A stretch of 64,000 bases of DNA, taken from Halorubrum lipolyticum DSM 21995 (GTDB lineage: Archaea; Halobacteriota; Halobacteria; Halobacteriales; Haloferacaceae). How positions within the stretch are numbered: the first letter of the stretch is position 1; every line of letters begins with the position of its first letter. The stretch is taken from NCBI RefSeq assembly GCF_000337375.1, contig NZ_AOJG01000025.1, forward strand, positions 56,166 through 120,165, in the 5' to 3' direction. The translations under genes and the position numbers were made by a program. Positions 7,054-15,667 of this stretch are shown here, piece after piece. The notes below the pieces were generated by a model. That model did not search any database and was not told where the DNA came from. It was given only the letters and a program-made list of their open reading frames with translations.

Positions 7054-8766
7054 ATGACTAACGTGCTCACACTGGCGCTCGTCGGCGTCATCCCGATCGG
7101 TGTCGCGTTCGTCCTGCTCGCCGGGCTTCGGTGGTCGGCGGCCCGCGCGATGGGGGTCGGGTGGCTGCTCGCCGCGGGTATCGGACTGACGTACTGGAGC
7201 ATGGAACCCGACTGGCTGCTGGCGTCGGCCGTCTACGGCGTGCTACAGGCTGTCGACATCATTCTCATCGTCTTCGGCGCGATCCTCCTGATGAACTACC
7301 TCGAGGGGAGCGGCGCCATCGCCACCATCAGGTGGTACTTCGGGCAGATCGAAGAGGACAGACGCATTCAGGTGCTGCTCATCGGTCTCGGCTTCATGAC
7401 CATCATCGAGGGGGCGGCGGGGTTCGGCACGCCGGGCGCGCTGGCCGCGCCGCTGTTCATCGGTCTCGGGTTCCCGCCGCTGGCCGCCGCGGTGTTCGGG
7501 CTCTTCTTCAACGCCCCGAACCCGCCGTTCGGCGCGGCCGGAACGCCGGTGATCGGCGGGACCGGAGCGGTCATCGAACCGGCGCTGTCGGGCTCGGTGG
7601 GCGTCGCCGAGTTCCTCTCGATGGTCTCGGCGTGGTCCGGCGTCGTCACGGGGGTGACGTACGTGTTCTGGGGCCTGCTCGGCGTGTTCTTCCTGGCGTA
7701 TTGGTTCGGGGACGCCGACGGCGGGCGGAGCGTCGGCGAGGCCGTGCGGAGCACCCTCCCAGTCGCGCCGTTCGCGCTCCTGCTCGGCGCCATCACCGGC
7801 GGGACGCAGCTGGTGATCGCGTGGTTCATCGGCCCCGCGCTCCCCGACATCGCCGCCGGGTTCGTGGTGCTCGCGGTCGGCCTCGTGCTCGCGAACAACG
7901 ACGTCCTCATCCCGAACCGCGAGTGGGACTTCCCCGACGAGTCGACGTGGACCGACACGTGGCTCGGCGGCCTCGACCTCGACGAGATCGCCCGGGACCA
8001 GCCGAAAAAGGAGATGTCCGTGCTGTTGGCGTGGACGCCGTACCTCCTCGTCGCGCTCGCGCTCCTCGTCACGCGGTGGCCGGACCTCGCCGTCGCCGGC
8101 ACCGACGTGCTCGCGTGGATCCAGAGCTTCTCCGTCAGCATCGACTCGATCCTCGGGACGGAGCTCGGGTACACGCTCCAGTACCTCTATCTGCCGGGAA
8201 CGATGCCGTTCATTCCGATCGCGGTTCTCACCGGGCTCATCCACAAGATGGACACCGGCGAGATGGGGGCGGCGTGGCGGCGCTCGATCGAGCAGGTCGC
8301 GCCGGCCGCGCTCACGCTCATCATCGCCGTGTCGATGACGCAGGTGATGATCCAGTCGCAGACGAACACGGCCGGGCTCCTCGGCATGATGGAGGCGCTC
8401 AGCCGCGCGCTCGCGATGGGCGCCGGCGGCCTGCTCCCCATGGTCTCTCCGTGGGTCGGCGCCATCGGCTCCTTCATGACCGGGAGCAACACGTCCTCGA
8501 ACATCCTCTTCAGCGTGCTCCAGTTCAACGCCGCCGAGACGGTCGAACTCTCCCGGACGGTCGTCGTCAGCCTGCAGAACGTCGGCGGCGGCCTCGGGAA
8601 CATGGTCTCGGTGCTGAACATCGCCGCCATCTGCGGCGTCGTCGGGATCACCGGCCGCGAGGGCGACCTGCTGCGGAAGGCCATCGTTCCGATGACGCTG
8701 TTCGCGCTGTTCGCCGGCGTGTTCGGGATGCTGCTGACGTACGTGCTGGTTCCCGGCCTGTTCTGA
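7054..8766 (+). CDS. L-lactate permease (LctP/LldP family)
   Basis: A 570-residue polytopic membrane protein with about 13-14 hydrophobic segments, the normal size for lactate permeases (TC 2.A.14). Recognisable family stretches are EGAAGFGTPGALAAPLFIGLGFPP, GAAGTPVIGGTGA, and near the C-terminus MVSPWVGAIGSFMTGSNTSSN followed by LQNVGGGLGNM. The ATG at 7054 (MTNVLTLALVG) starts just before the first membrane helix. A longer frame from 6880 would translate promoter DNA. It is divergent from the lutC-lutBA operon, so uptake and oxidation of lactate are probably co-controlled through the palindromes between them. Confidence 0.95.
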   Translation: MTNVLTLALVGVIPIGVAFVLLAGLRWSAARAMGVGWLLAAGIGLTYWSMEPDWLLASAVYGVLQAVDIILIVFGAILLMNYLEGSGAIATIRWYFGQIEEDRRIQVLLIGLGFMTIIEGAAGFGTPGALAAPLFIGLGFPPLAAAVFGLFFNAPNPPFGAAGTPVIGGTGAVIEPALSGSVGVAEFLSMVSAWSGVVTGVTYVFWGLLGVFFLAYWFGDADGGRSVGEAVRSTLPVAPFALLLGAITGGTQLVIAWFIGPALPDIAAGFVVLAVGLVLANNDVLIPNREWDFPDESTWTDTWLGGLDLDEIARDQPKKEMSVLLAWTPYLLVALALLVTRWPDLAVAGTDVLAWIQSFSVSIDSILGTELGYTLQYLYLPGTMPFIPIAVLTGLIHKMDTGEMGAAWRRSIEQVAPAALTLIIAVSMTQVMIQSQTNTAGLLGMMEALSRALAMGAGGLLPMVSPWVGAIGSFMTGSNTSSNILFSVLQFNAAETVELSRTVVVSLQNVGGGLGNMVSVLNIAAICGVVGITGREGDLLRKAIVPMTLFALFAGVFGMLLTYVLVPGLF

Positions 8767-8868
8767 TCGCCGGGGTGGTTTTTTGATTGTTCGGCGCTGG
8801 TGGAACGCTTGACTGCAGATACAGCTCGGCTCTCTAGCGATCAGTACAGAGACAGCAATGAGCAATAG

Positions 8869-9292
8869 CGGGAGTGGGTGAAGTAGATCGGTCGATCCGT
8901 TGTTTATAACTGATCGAGCGACGTTGCTGTCGGCTATTTATAAGCGATCGACGACTCCGTAGTGAACACTTCCAAAGCCCCAGCCGCGAGGCCACAGTAC
9001 GCTCGTTGCGCTCCTCGCTCGCTCCGCTCGCTGCGGTGCTTCCGTCGTCTACTGTGGCCTCGCGGCTGCCCCTTTGAGTCCCGCCCGACCGCCCCGCACC
9101 TCACGCCTCCCCAGCCTCGTCGGTCGTCCTCCGCGTTGCTCCGGCCGACCGACTCCCTCGTGCGGGCGGTTCGCGCCCTCCGGGCGCTCACCGGCGCACG
9201 CCACCGCCGTGTTCATTTATAAGTGATCGTCGACGTCGCTCACGACTTTTAAATATCCCATCACTACCGCCAATCTGCAAGACCCGCTCTCG
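8869..9292 (-). mobile_element. MITE-like repeat element, copy 1 (424 bp)
   Basis: The unit is bounded by imperfect 23-bp terminal inverted repeats at 8869-8891 and 9270-9292 (16 of 23 positions match), beginning CGGGAGTGGGT and CGAGAGCGGGT read inward. It shares both ends and its core with the unit at 42011-42484. Inside is the conserved hairpin core described separately. No transposase frame is present, and I see no clear target-site duplication. It occupies the gap between the permease and pheT, which otherwise contains no gene. Confidence 0.65.
8972..9222 (-). ncRNA. Candidate structured RNA core, copy 1
   Basis: The long stem pairs AGCCGCGAGGCCACAGTA (8982-8999) with 9050-9067, perfectly over 18 bp. 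It is preceded by CAAAG (8973-8977) pairing with CTTTG (9072-9076) across a conserved C-rich internal loop. The second hairpin is 9119-9126/9146-9153, the third 9168-9192. On the minus strand a TTATAAAT box at 9215-9222 precedes the core. A plus-strand TATA at ~8937-8944 also exists, so the transcribed strand is uncertain. The long stem, hairpin 2 and hairpin 3 differ in sequence from the other copies but remain paired. Confidence 0.55.
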
Positions 9293-9384
9293 ATCGCGCA
9301 CAGCACTTCCGGGCGATCGTGATCGCGTCGAGGCGTCTCACCCGATCTGACGCGGGAGAGACGGGGAAAACGACCGACTCCGTC

Positions 9385-11121
9385 TCAGCGCAGCGCGTCG
9401 AGGTGGAACTCGAAGGCCGCGACGGGCACCTCGAGGTCGTGTTCGGCGAGCACGGCGGGGTGGACCTCGCCGATCACGCCGACCTCGTCGCCGTCGATCA
9501 CGACGGCGGCGGTTCGACCGTCGATGAAGGAGGGGTGCTCGGTGCGCGGGGTTTCCAACTCCGCGCCGAAGTCGTCGCACACCGCCTGCAGTCGGCCCTT
9601 CGCGGCCTCGTAGGAGGCGTCGCGCCGGGCGACCGCGCCGGCGACGTGGCGGCGCTCGGCGACGTTCGTGTTCTCCGCGTCGTCGCGCTCGGCCGCGAAG
9701 CCGACCTCCGCCACGTCCTGCGGGTACGCGTTGTGGGTGTTCCGCTCGAGCAGCATGATCAGCGAGGGGACCGCCCACGTGCGGAGCTGGGTGTACTCCT
9801 CGCTGTAGGGTTCCGTGATCGCGACGGGGTCGCCGCCGCCGAACGCGTCGCTTCCCGCGTCCAGGTTCATCCGGTCGTAGTTCTCGGTCCCGCTCGTCAT
9901 GTGGAAGTTGAGCAGGTCCTCGAAGCCGAGCCCGACGAGGCTCGTCCGGACCGCGTCCTCCAGCCGCGAGCGCTCGTGGCGGCCGCCGACCGTCCCCACG
10001 TCGGGGTAGCGCGGCTCAAGGTTGTCGAAGCCGTAGGCGCGTCCCACGTCGTCGACCAGATCGAGGGGGTGGAGCACGTCGACGCGGTACGGCGGGACCT
10101 CCACCTCGTAGGTCACGTCCCCGTCGAGGGCGTAGGAGGCGTCGAGCCCGGCGCGCTCGAAGCAGTCGACGACCTCCTCGGGCTCGAACTCGACGCCGAG
10201 CAAGGTCTCGATGCGGTCGTGGCCCACCGACTTCTCGTCGACGTCGAGGTTCGGGCGGACGAGCTCCGCGCCGTACTCGCTCGGGGCGGTCGCGCCGTCG
10301 TCGTAGTTCACCTCGACCTGCTCGATCGTCGCGCCGCGGGCCGACAGCGCGTAGCAGACGATGTTGCACATCCGGTCGATCGTCCACTGGTCGGTGCCGG
10401 TGAGCTCGACGAACAGCTCGCGGGAGCCCGTCGTCACCTCGGTCCGCTTCCCGTTGATGACCGGCGGGAACGAGAAGAGGCCGAGCTCGTCGTAGATCGC
10501 GGGATAGCGGTTCAGATCCTCGACGAGGTCGGCGTAGGTCTGCCCGGTGGCGTGCTCTTCGAGCACCTCGGTCGGTGTCAGCTCGTCGTTCGCGTCCAGC
10601 GGGACGAACGACACCCCGTCGGGGTCGACGCCGCGGTAGGTGATCGACGGCTCCGCGCCCTCCTGTAACGGCGCGCCCTTGACCATCGCGAGGTCGTGGA
10701 TTCCGATCGCGCCCTTCGCGCGGCCGCGCCCCATCGTCGCGTGGAGCTTTTCTTGTAGTTGGATCAGCGAGTCGAGCGCGCCCTCGTCGAGGTCGACGCC
10801 GCGGACCACGGCGCCGGTGACGTACGGGCGCTCGTCGGGGACCGACTCGTCGACCTCGATCGTCCACTCGGGGTCGTTCGTCTCGGGGACGTAGACGCCG
10901 CGGTCGTCGCCGTAGTGGTAGCGCAGCGAGCGCGCGACGCCCTCGACGGAGAGCCGGTCGAGCCGGTCGGGCGCGAACTCGAACTGGAGGAGGCCGTCGT
11001 CGGTCTCCCCCTCGAACTCCAAGCCGAGGCCGAACAGGTCCTCTTTGAACTCCTCGTCGCTCGTGTCGGTGCGGCCGGTGAGCCCGCGCAGCTCGTCGGT
11101 GTCGATGTCGACGACGGGCAT
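9385..11121 (-). CDS. pheT: Phenylalanine--tRNA ligase subunit beta
   Basis: A 578-residue archaeal-type PheT, which pairs with PheS in an alpha2-beta2 enzyme charging tRNA-Phe. It begins MPVVDIDTDELRGLTG, contains the B3/B4 editing-domain segment with GRGRAKGAIGIHDLA, and the B5 domain around HPLDLVDDVGRAYGFDN. The C-terminal catalytic-like domain ends AAFEFHLDAL. The start ATG at 11121 overlaps the pheS stop by one base (CATCA in plus-strand view, i.e. ATGA), indicating translational coupling. It is shorter than bacterial PheT (~800 residues), as normal for archaea. The MITE-like repeat unit lies 92 nt beyond its stop. Confidence 0.97.
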   Translation of the reverse strand: MPVVDIDTDELRGLTGRTDTSDEEFKEDLFGLGLEFEGETDDGLLQFEFAPDRLDRLSVEGVARSLRYHYGDDRGVYVPETNDPEWTIEVDESVPDERPYVTGAVVRGVDLDEGALDSLIQLQEKLHATMGRGRAKGAIGIHDLAMVKGAPLQEGAEPSITYRGVDPDGVSFVPLDANDELTPTEVLEEHATGQTYADLVEDLNRYPAIYDELGLFSFPPVINGKRTEVTTGSRELFVELTGTDQWTIDRMCNIVCYALSARGATIEQVEVNYDDGATAPSEYGAELVRPNLDVDEKSVGHDRIETLLGVEFEPEEVVDCFERAGLDASYALDGDVTYEVEVPPYRVDVLHPLDLVDDVGRAYGFDNLEPRYPDVGTVGGRHERSRLEDAVRTSLVGLGFEDLLNFHMTSGTENYDRMNLDAGSDAFGGGDPVAITEPYSEEYTQLRTWAVPSLIMLLERNTHNAYPQDVAEVGFAAERDDAENTNVAERRHVAGAVARRDASYEAAKGRLQAVCDDFGAELETPRTEHPSFIDGRTAAVVIDGDEVGVIGEVHPAVLAEHDLEVPVAAFEFHLDALR

Positions 11122-12629
11122 CAGTAGCTCACCTCCGCGTCCCGCAGGAACTCGATGTCGGCCAGCGTCCCGTGGAGGTCGCGGATGTCCTCCGCGCCCG
11201 TCGTCAGCATCGCGAGCCGTTCGAGGGCGAGCCCCCACGCCATCACGTCGCAGTCGACGCCGAGCGGGCCGGTGACCTCCTCGCGGAACACCCCCGAGTT
11301 ACCGATCTCGATCTCCTCGCCCGTCTCCGGGTGCTCGCCGAACAGCTCGAAGGAGGGCTCGGTGTACGGGTTGTAGTGGGGCTTGAACCGGATGTCGGTG
11401 ATCCCGAACTGCCGGTAGAACTCCTCGAAGGTGCCCATCAGGTCGCGCACCGAGAGGTCCTCGGCCATCACCCACCCCTCGATCTGGAAGAACTCCAGCA
11501 GGTGCGTCGGGTCGAGCGTGTCGTTGCGGTACACCTTCTCGACGGAGAAGTAGCGCTGCGGGGGCTCGAGCTCCGCGCCCGCGATCCCGGAGAGGTACCG
11601 CATCGAGAGCGACGTGGTGTGCCCTCGGAGAGCAATCTCGCGGGCGAACTCCTCGGACCACGGCGAGTGGTAGCCGTCGCCGTCCTCGCCCCACCCGTCG
11701 CGGTGGGCCGACTCGACGCGGCGAATCAGCTCTTCGGGGATGTCTTCCATCGGGTCCACGTCGAGCGCGAACCGGTCCCAGTGGGTCCGGGCCGGGTGGT
11801 CCTGCGGCATGAACAGGCAGTCGTTGATCCAGAAGTCGCTGTCGGCGTGGGGGCCTTCCATCTCCTGGAATCCCATGCCGACGAGCACGTCCTTCACGCG
11901 GTCCGCGGTGCGGCGGAGCACGTGTTTCCGGCCGCCGGAGACCGCCGGCGCGTCGGCCTCGACGTTGTACTCCGAGAACTCCACGTCGCGCCACTCGCCG
12001 CTCGCGAGCAGCTCCGGCGTGACCTGTGCGACCGTCTCCGCCGCCTCGACGCCCGTCATCAGCGCGTCGACGCCGTCGTCGGTGAGCGTCACCGATCGGG
12101 TGACCGACTCGCCGCGCTCGACGAGCCCGCGCGAGTCCAGCTGGCCGAGGACCGAGTCGTCGACCGCGGGGTCCTCTCCCGCCGCGAGCGCCGAGAGCGC
12201 GGCCGCCTCGGAGTCGGCGTCGGGATCGGCGTCGGGATCGACCGTCAGCTCGCCCGAGTCGATCGACCCGAAGCCCTTGCGCGCGAAGTTCGAGAGCGCG
12301 ATGTCGACCTCGGGGCCGTCGAGGTCGGCCTCGCCGATGACTCGTCCCATCGAGACCGCGGACTCGTCGGCACCGAGCGCGACCCCGGCGCGGTAGAGCC
12401 GCGTCTCGGGGAGCCCGTCGTCGACGTACCGCCGCCCCTCGTCGGTGACGGCGAGCGTCTCGGCGGCGGTCTCACCGACGGAGCAGAGCCCCTCGTCGCG
12501 GAGATCGAAGGCCGCGCCGGTGACCGTCTCCGGTTTCAGTCCGGTCTCCGCCGCGATCTCGTCTATCGTCCGTTCGTCCGTCGCGCTCGCGGCCTCGAGG
12601 ACCGCGAGCTGTCGTTCCGGGAGTCGCAT
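11121..12629 (-). CDS. pheS: Phenylalanine--tRNA ligase subunit alpha
   Basis: A 502-residue archaeal PheS catalytic subunit. The N-terminal ~200 residues contain winged-helix DNA/tRNA-binding repeats (RLPERQLAVLEAASATDERTIDEIA). The class II synthetase core has motif 2 around QYF-type SVEKVYRNDTLDPTHLLEFFQIEG, and motif 3 as GLALERLAML. The ATG at 12629 (MRLPERQLAVLE) matches the start of homologues; the extension to 12677 does not. It is the first gene of a pheST operon, with overlap into pheT. The upstream 290 nt hold a short Phe-rich ORF that may be a leader. Confidence 0.97.
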   Translation of the reverse strand: MRLPERQLAVLEAASATDERTIDEIAAETGLKPETVTGAAFDLRDEGLCSVGETAAETLAVTDEGRRYVDDGLPETRLYRAGVALGADESAVSMGRVIGEADLDGPEVDIALSNFARKGFGSIDSGELTVDPDADPDADSEAAALSALAAGEDPAVDDSVLGQLDSRGLVERGESVTRSVTLTDDGVDALMTGVEAAETVAQVTPELLASGEWRDVEFSEYNVEADAPAVSGGRKHVLRRTADRVKDVLVGMGFQEMEGPHADSDFWINDCLFMPQDHPARTHWDRFALDVDPMEDIPEELIRRVESAHRDGWGEDGDGYHSPWSEEFAREIALRGHTTSLSMRYLSGIAGAELEPPQRYFSVEKVYRNDTLDPTHLLEFFQIEGWVMAEDLSVRDLMGTFEEFYRQFGITDIRFKPHYNPYTEPSFELFGEHPETGEEIEIGNSGVFREEVTGPLGVDCDVMAWGLALERLAMLTTGAEDIRDLHGTLADIEFLRDAEVSY

Positions 12630-12737
12630 TCGAGTTGTCTCTATAGCCGTCTGGCTGGTTGGTAACGGTTCCGGCACGTCGCCGCCGATCCGCGCGGTTT
12701 CACCGCTCGGCCGCGGGACGGATCCGCCGCGCGCGAC

Positions 12738-12812
12738 TCACCCGAAAACGAACCCGAACGCGTCGCCGTCGATCCCGCTGGCGATGCCCGACCCGATGCG
12801 TTCGAGTGACAT
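12738..12812 (-). CDS. Possible Phe-rich leader ORF upstream of pheST
   Basis: A 24-codon ORF on the pheS strand reads MSLERIGSGIASGIDGDAFG and then four residues FVFG before TGA at 12740-12738. Three phenylalanines fall within the last six codons, ending 108 nt before the pheS start. A stem CGCGCGG/CCGCGCG can form between the ORF and pheS. This resembles the logic of bacterial pheM/pheS attenuators, but such control is not established in archaea. It may instead be a small conserved protein or chance. Confidence 0.35.
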   Translation of the reverse strand: MSLERIGSGIASGIDGDAFGFVFG

Positions 12813-12888
12813 GGTACCGAGTGGCTATCGATCGAACAGAGCCGTTTCGCTCGCCGTCAAAATTTCAGTATCGATACGCACGGGGAGG

Positions 12889-12902
12889 CATTTATATGCA
12901 CG
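12889..12902. promoter_or_regulatory. TATA-like element before the HalOD1 gene
   Basis: GCATTTATATGCAC lies 19-32 bp before the HalOD1 ATG at 12921, the usual TATA distance for haloarchaeal genes with a very short leader. It is nearly symmetric and could also serve minus-strand transcription towards pheST. Confidence 0.5.
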
Positions 12903-12920
12903 TCCGACGCCGAAACGGGT

Positions 12921-13223
12921 ATGAGCAGCGCAACGGCGGATTCGCGGGGTCACGGGCGGGTTTCGGAGCACGTCCGCGTCGAACACGGGGGCGCGGGTCC
13001 GTCACCGAGCCGGGCCGTCATCGAGGCCGTCGCCGGCGCCGCCGGCATCGACCCGATCGACCTCGGCGACGAGGCGGGGATCGTCCTCTACGATCACGTC
13101 GAGCCGGACGCGCTGGACGCGCTCGTGTCCCACGCCGGAACCGACGTCGACGTCTCGCTTTCCGTCGCCGGCTACGAGGTCAGCGTCGACGCGACGGCGG
13201 TCGTCGTCGAGCCGACCCGCTGA
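12921..13223 (+). CDS. HalOD1 output-domain protein
   Basis: A 100-residue acidic protein made almost entirely of a HalOD1 domain, a haloarchaeal output domain often found after receiver or sensor domains. Matching parts are SRAVIEAVAGAAGIDPIDL, then DHVEPDALDALVSH and the closing VSLSVAGYEVSVDATAVVVE strand pair. It stands alone, with no attached receiver domain. Function in signalling or gene control is inferred only from the family. It is transcribed from its own TATA-like element and is convergent with the M48-like gene 27 bp away. Confidence 0.85.
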   Translation: MSSATADSRGHGRVSEHVRVEHGGAGPSPSRAVIEAVAGAAGIDPIDLGDEAGIVLYDHVEPDALDALVSHAGTDVDVSLSVAGYEVSVDATAVVVEPTR

Positions 13224-13250
13224 CGGCCCAAATCGACCGATATCGGCGTC

Positions 13251-13958
13251 TCACGACGCCTCTGCCCCTTCTCGCTCCCGCAACGCCGCGATCCGATCGC
13301 CGAGCGGCGGCTGCACCTCGAACCACGTCGACCAGTCGCCGGTCGCCGGTTCGACTCCGCGGATCGCCGCCGCGCGCTCGAACGCGTCGGCGACCCGATC
13401 CGCGCCGACCGCGTCCGCGGCGCGGTCGTCGGCCGCGTACTGCACCCGCCGCCCGACCCAGAACGCCGCGAGGCCGACGGCGACGAGCGACGCGAAGCCC
13501 GCGTCGAACGGAACCGTCGCGGTGACGATCGCCGCCAACACGCCGACCACCGCGGCGATCGCGATCGCGCGGAACTCGCCGTAGTACGTCTCGACGCGAC
13601 CGGCCTCGGCCGCGAGCAGGCCGATCGCGATATCGTCGTCAAGATCGTCGAGCACGGCCTCCGAGAGGAACAGCACCCGCCGACGGGGCGGGCCGCGGAC
13701 CGCGACCTCGACGGGGCCGACGCCCTCGCGCCCGGGTTCCCCTCCGGCTTCGCCGCCGACTTCGCCCTCGCCGCGCCGCTCGATCGCGATCCGGTCCACG
13801 TCGAGTCCCGCGGTCTCGCGGAGGGAGTCGAGGCGGCCGCGCTCGGCGTCGGTCGGCTCCCGGAGGTCGCGGAATCGGTCGGCCGCGTACAGGGGGCCGA
13901 TCTCGACGGCGAGAAACGTCAGGACCGCGACGCCGGCGAGCAGGGCGGCCGTGATCAT
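13251..13958 (-). CDS. M48-like membrane protein lacking the zinc motif
   Basis: A 235-residue membrane protein with one N-terminal helix (residues ~3-25) and two helices at about residues 150-185. The layout and the stretch RRVLFLSEAVLDDLDDDIAIGLLAAEAGRVETYY match M48/HtpX peptidases. At the place where HEXXH should lie, the sequence is AAEAGRV, so both zinc-binding histidines are gone. The C-terminal part (RAADAVGADRVADAFERAAAIRGVEPATG, then HPPLGDRI-like PPLGDRIAALREREG) is still M48-like. I infer a non-proteolytic relative. It stands alone between HalOD1 and the minD-like gene. Confidence 0.75.
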   Translation of the reverse strand: MITAALLAGVAVLTFLAVEIGPLYAADRFRDLREPTDAERGRLDSLRETAGLDVDRIAIERRGEGEVGGEAGGEPGREGVGPVEVAVRGPPRRRVLFLSEAVLDDLDDDIAIGLLAAEAGRVETYYGEFRAIAIAAVVGVLAAIVTATVPFDAGFASLVAVGLAAFWVGRRVQYAADDRAADAVGADRVADAFERAAAIRGVEPATGDWSTWFEVQPPLGDRIAALREREGAEAS

Positions 13959-14033
13959 CGTCCGCGGGTCCGTCCCGGAGCGGTAAAAAGGCGCGATTTC
14001 GCGGTCAAGCGTCGAAAAGCGGGCCGCCGCCCG

Positions 14034-14684
14034 TCAACGGGGAACTCGTCGAGCGAGTTCTCGGACCGCCTTCGCTGCGGCGCTGTCGCGCGCGGCGTTC
14101 ACGACCGGTCGCTCTTCGGCGACAGAGCGGCCGACGCGCGGATCGGCGGGGACGACCGACGCGGGCGCGCCGAGCGTGTCGGCGATCGCGTCGGTCGGCG
14201 GCTCCTCGGTCACTCGGTTGACGGCGCAGCCGACGAGTCCCGCGTCGAGCTCGCGGGCGAGTTCCCGAGTCCGGATCGCGTCCGCCAGCGCGAACGCCCG
14301 CGGCGACACGACGAGCAGGCAGGCGTCCGCGACCGCGAGCGGGACCCCTGCGTCCGCCCGTCGGCCCGCGGGACAGTCGAGCACGACGGCGCCGCGCTCC
14401 CGTTCGATCGCTGCCACCGCTGATTCGAGCCGCCGGAGGTCGGCCGCCCGCGCGCCGGCGAGCGTCCGGCCGCAGGGGACGATGTCGACCGGGCCGGCGC
14501 GCAGCGTCTCGATCGGGTCGGCCTCGCCGGCGAGCACGTCGTGGAGGTCCGGACCGCGGCCGCCGGGCAGGTCCGCCATCCCGAGGTCGGCGTCGACGAC
14601 GACCGCGTCGAGCGCGGCGGCGACGTTGTACGCGAGCGTCGTCTTCCCGACGCCGCCCTTCCCGCCGGCGACCGCGAGGATCAC
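14034..14684 (-). CDS. MinD/ParA-family P-loop ATPase
   Basis: A 216-residue deviant-Walker ATPase. It begins VILAVAGGKGGVGKTTLAYN, with the signature lysines of KGGVGKT, and continues with VVVDADLGMADLP and AVVLDCPAG. The GTG start at 14684 overlaps the TGA of the upstream gene by three bases (GTGA), so the two are coupled. A frame from 14939 would run inside the upstream gene and is rejected. The C-terminus (AVRELARRVPR) may help membrane or partner association. Haloarchaea have several MinD paralogues affecting polar structures; this one's target is unknown and probably linked to the coupled partner. Confidence 0.9.
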   Translation of the reverse strand: MILAVAGGKGGVGKTTLAYNVAAALDAVVVDADLGMADLPGGRGPDLHDVLAGEADPIETLRAGPVDIVPCGRTLAGARAADLRRLESAVAAIERERGAVVLDCPAGRRADAGVPLAVADACLLVVSPRAFALADAIRTRELARELDAGLVGCAVNRVTEEPPTDAIADTLGAPASVVPADPRVGRSVAEERPVVNAARDSAAAKAVRELARRVPR

Positions 14685-15571
14685 GCGAGTCGCTCCAGCG
14701 CCTCGACCGGCGCGTCGGTCGCCTCCGCGCGCGCCGCCAGCGCCGCCGCGCGCTCGCTCAGTTCGCTGAGCCGCTTCGCGTCTGCGGCGACCCGCTCGTC
14801 GAGCCCTGAGAGCGCCGCGACGCCGTCGGCCTCCGCGACCGCCGCCGTCGCGGTCGCCAAGTCGGCGTCGGTCAGCCGCTCCGCCCGATCGATCCGTTCC
14901 TCGACCGCGTCCAGTCGCGCCCCGACCGCGTCCGACCACCCCGTCGTCTCTCCCGGCGGGGGCGCAGGGGCGTCTGGGTCGCTGGCCGGTTCATCGCTGT
15001 CGACCGCGTCAGCGCCGTTTCCGGCGGCGTGGTCCGAGCGGCTCGACCGACCTTTCGAGTCCGCCTCGCCGGCCCCAGTCGCCTCGCCGAGCCCGGTCGC
15101 CTCGCCGGCCCCAGTCGCCTCGCCGAGCCCGGTCGCCTCGCCGGCCCCAGTCGCCTCGCCGAGCCCGGTCGCCCCGCTCGCGATCGCGTCTCTCGGCGGT
15201 CGGGAGTCGCCGAGCCGCCGGAGGGCGTCAGCCGTCGCGGACGCGGGTCCGTCGGCCCTCCCACCGGGTCCAGCATCTCCCGACTGCTCCGTCGGATCGA
15301 CCGCCTCCACCTCGGCGACCTCGACCGGCGGATCGACCGGCGGGGCGCGGGTCGCGAAGCCGAGCGCCCGCCGTTCGCCGGGTCCGAGGCGCAGCGTCAC
15401 GCCCGACTCGTCCCACCCGGTCTCCGGAAGGCCGCCCCGGCGGGGCGGGAGCACGGGGCCGTCGAGCCGGCTCTCGATCCGAACGCGTCGGGGGACGGCG
15501 CCGCCGTTGCGAACGCGACACCGAACCAGCGACACGCCGCCTTCCCGGTCGACGTCCCACGAGAGGTTCAT
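14681..15571 (-). CDS. Haloarchaeal protein coupled to MinD, repeat linker
   Basis: A 296-residue protein I cannot name. The first ~95 residues form a compact beta-rich domain (MNLSWDVDREGGVSLVRCRV, then VRIESRLDGPVLPPRRGGLPE and LGPGERRALGFATRAPP). The centre is a low-complexity linker with three repeats of GLGEATGAGEAT encoded by a 36-bp DNA repeat. The C-terminal ~90 residues are predicted coiled coil (VGARLDAVEERIDRAERL through LSELSERAAALAARAEA). Its TGA overlaps the GTG of the MinD-like gene. A scaffold or MinD-partner role is inferred from the coupling and the coiled coil. Confidence 0.8.
   Translation of the reverse strand: MNLSWDVDREGGVSLVRCRVRNGGAVPRRVRIESRLDGPVLPPRRGGLPETGWDESGVTLRLGPGERRALGFATRAPPVDPPVEVAEVEAVDPTEQSGDAGPGGRADGPASATADALRRLGDSRPPRDAIASGATGLGEATGAGEATGLGEATGAGEATGLGEATGAGEADSKGRSSRSDHAAGNGADAVDSDEPASDPDAPAPPPGETTGWSDAVGARLDAVEERIDRAERLTDADLATATAAVAEADGVAALSGLDERVAADAKRLSELSERAAALAARAEATDAPVEALERLA
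15063..15170. repeat. Three perfect 36-bp tandem repeats
   Basis: The unit starting GCCTCGCCGGCCCCAGTC is present three times without change (15063-15098, 15099-15134, 15135-15170). Each unit is itself two 18-bp halves that differ at a few bases. It lies in frame within the linker of the coiled-coil gene, so copy-number change would lengthen or shorten the protein by 12 residues without a frameshift. Confidence 0.95.
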
Positions 15572-15667
15572 ACGCCGGGTGCCGCGGTATCGCTTTTAAA
15601 TTGCGGGGCGACGAGCGCGTGAGCGCGACGGGAGACCGCTTATTATCCGGGAGGGCGTCCGCCCCGT

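Noticed and set aside
8934-9191. Minus-strand ORF in repeat copy 1 as a small protein
   Set aside because: Frames are not conserved among the repeat copies, while base-paired structure is.
15063-15170. Regular 36-bp repeats as a CRISPR array
   Set aside because: The copies are contiguous without spacers and lie in frame within a coding gene; no cas genes are present.
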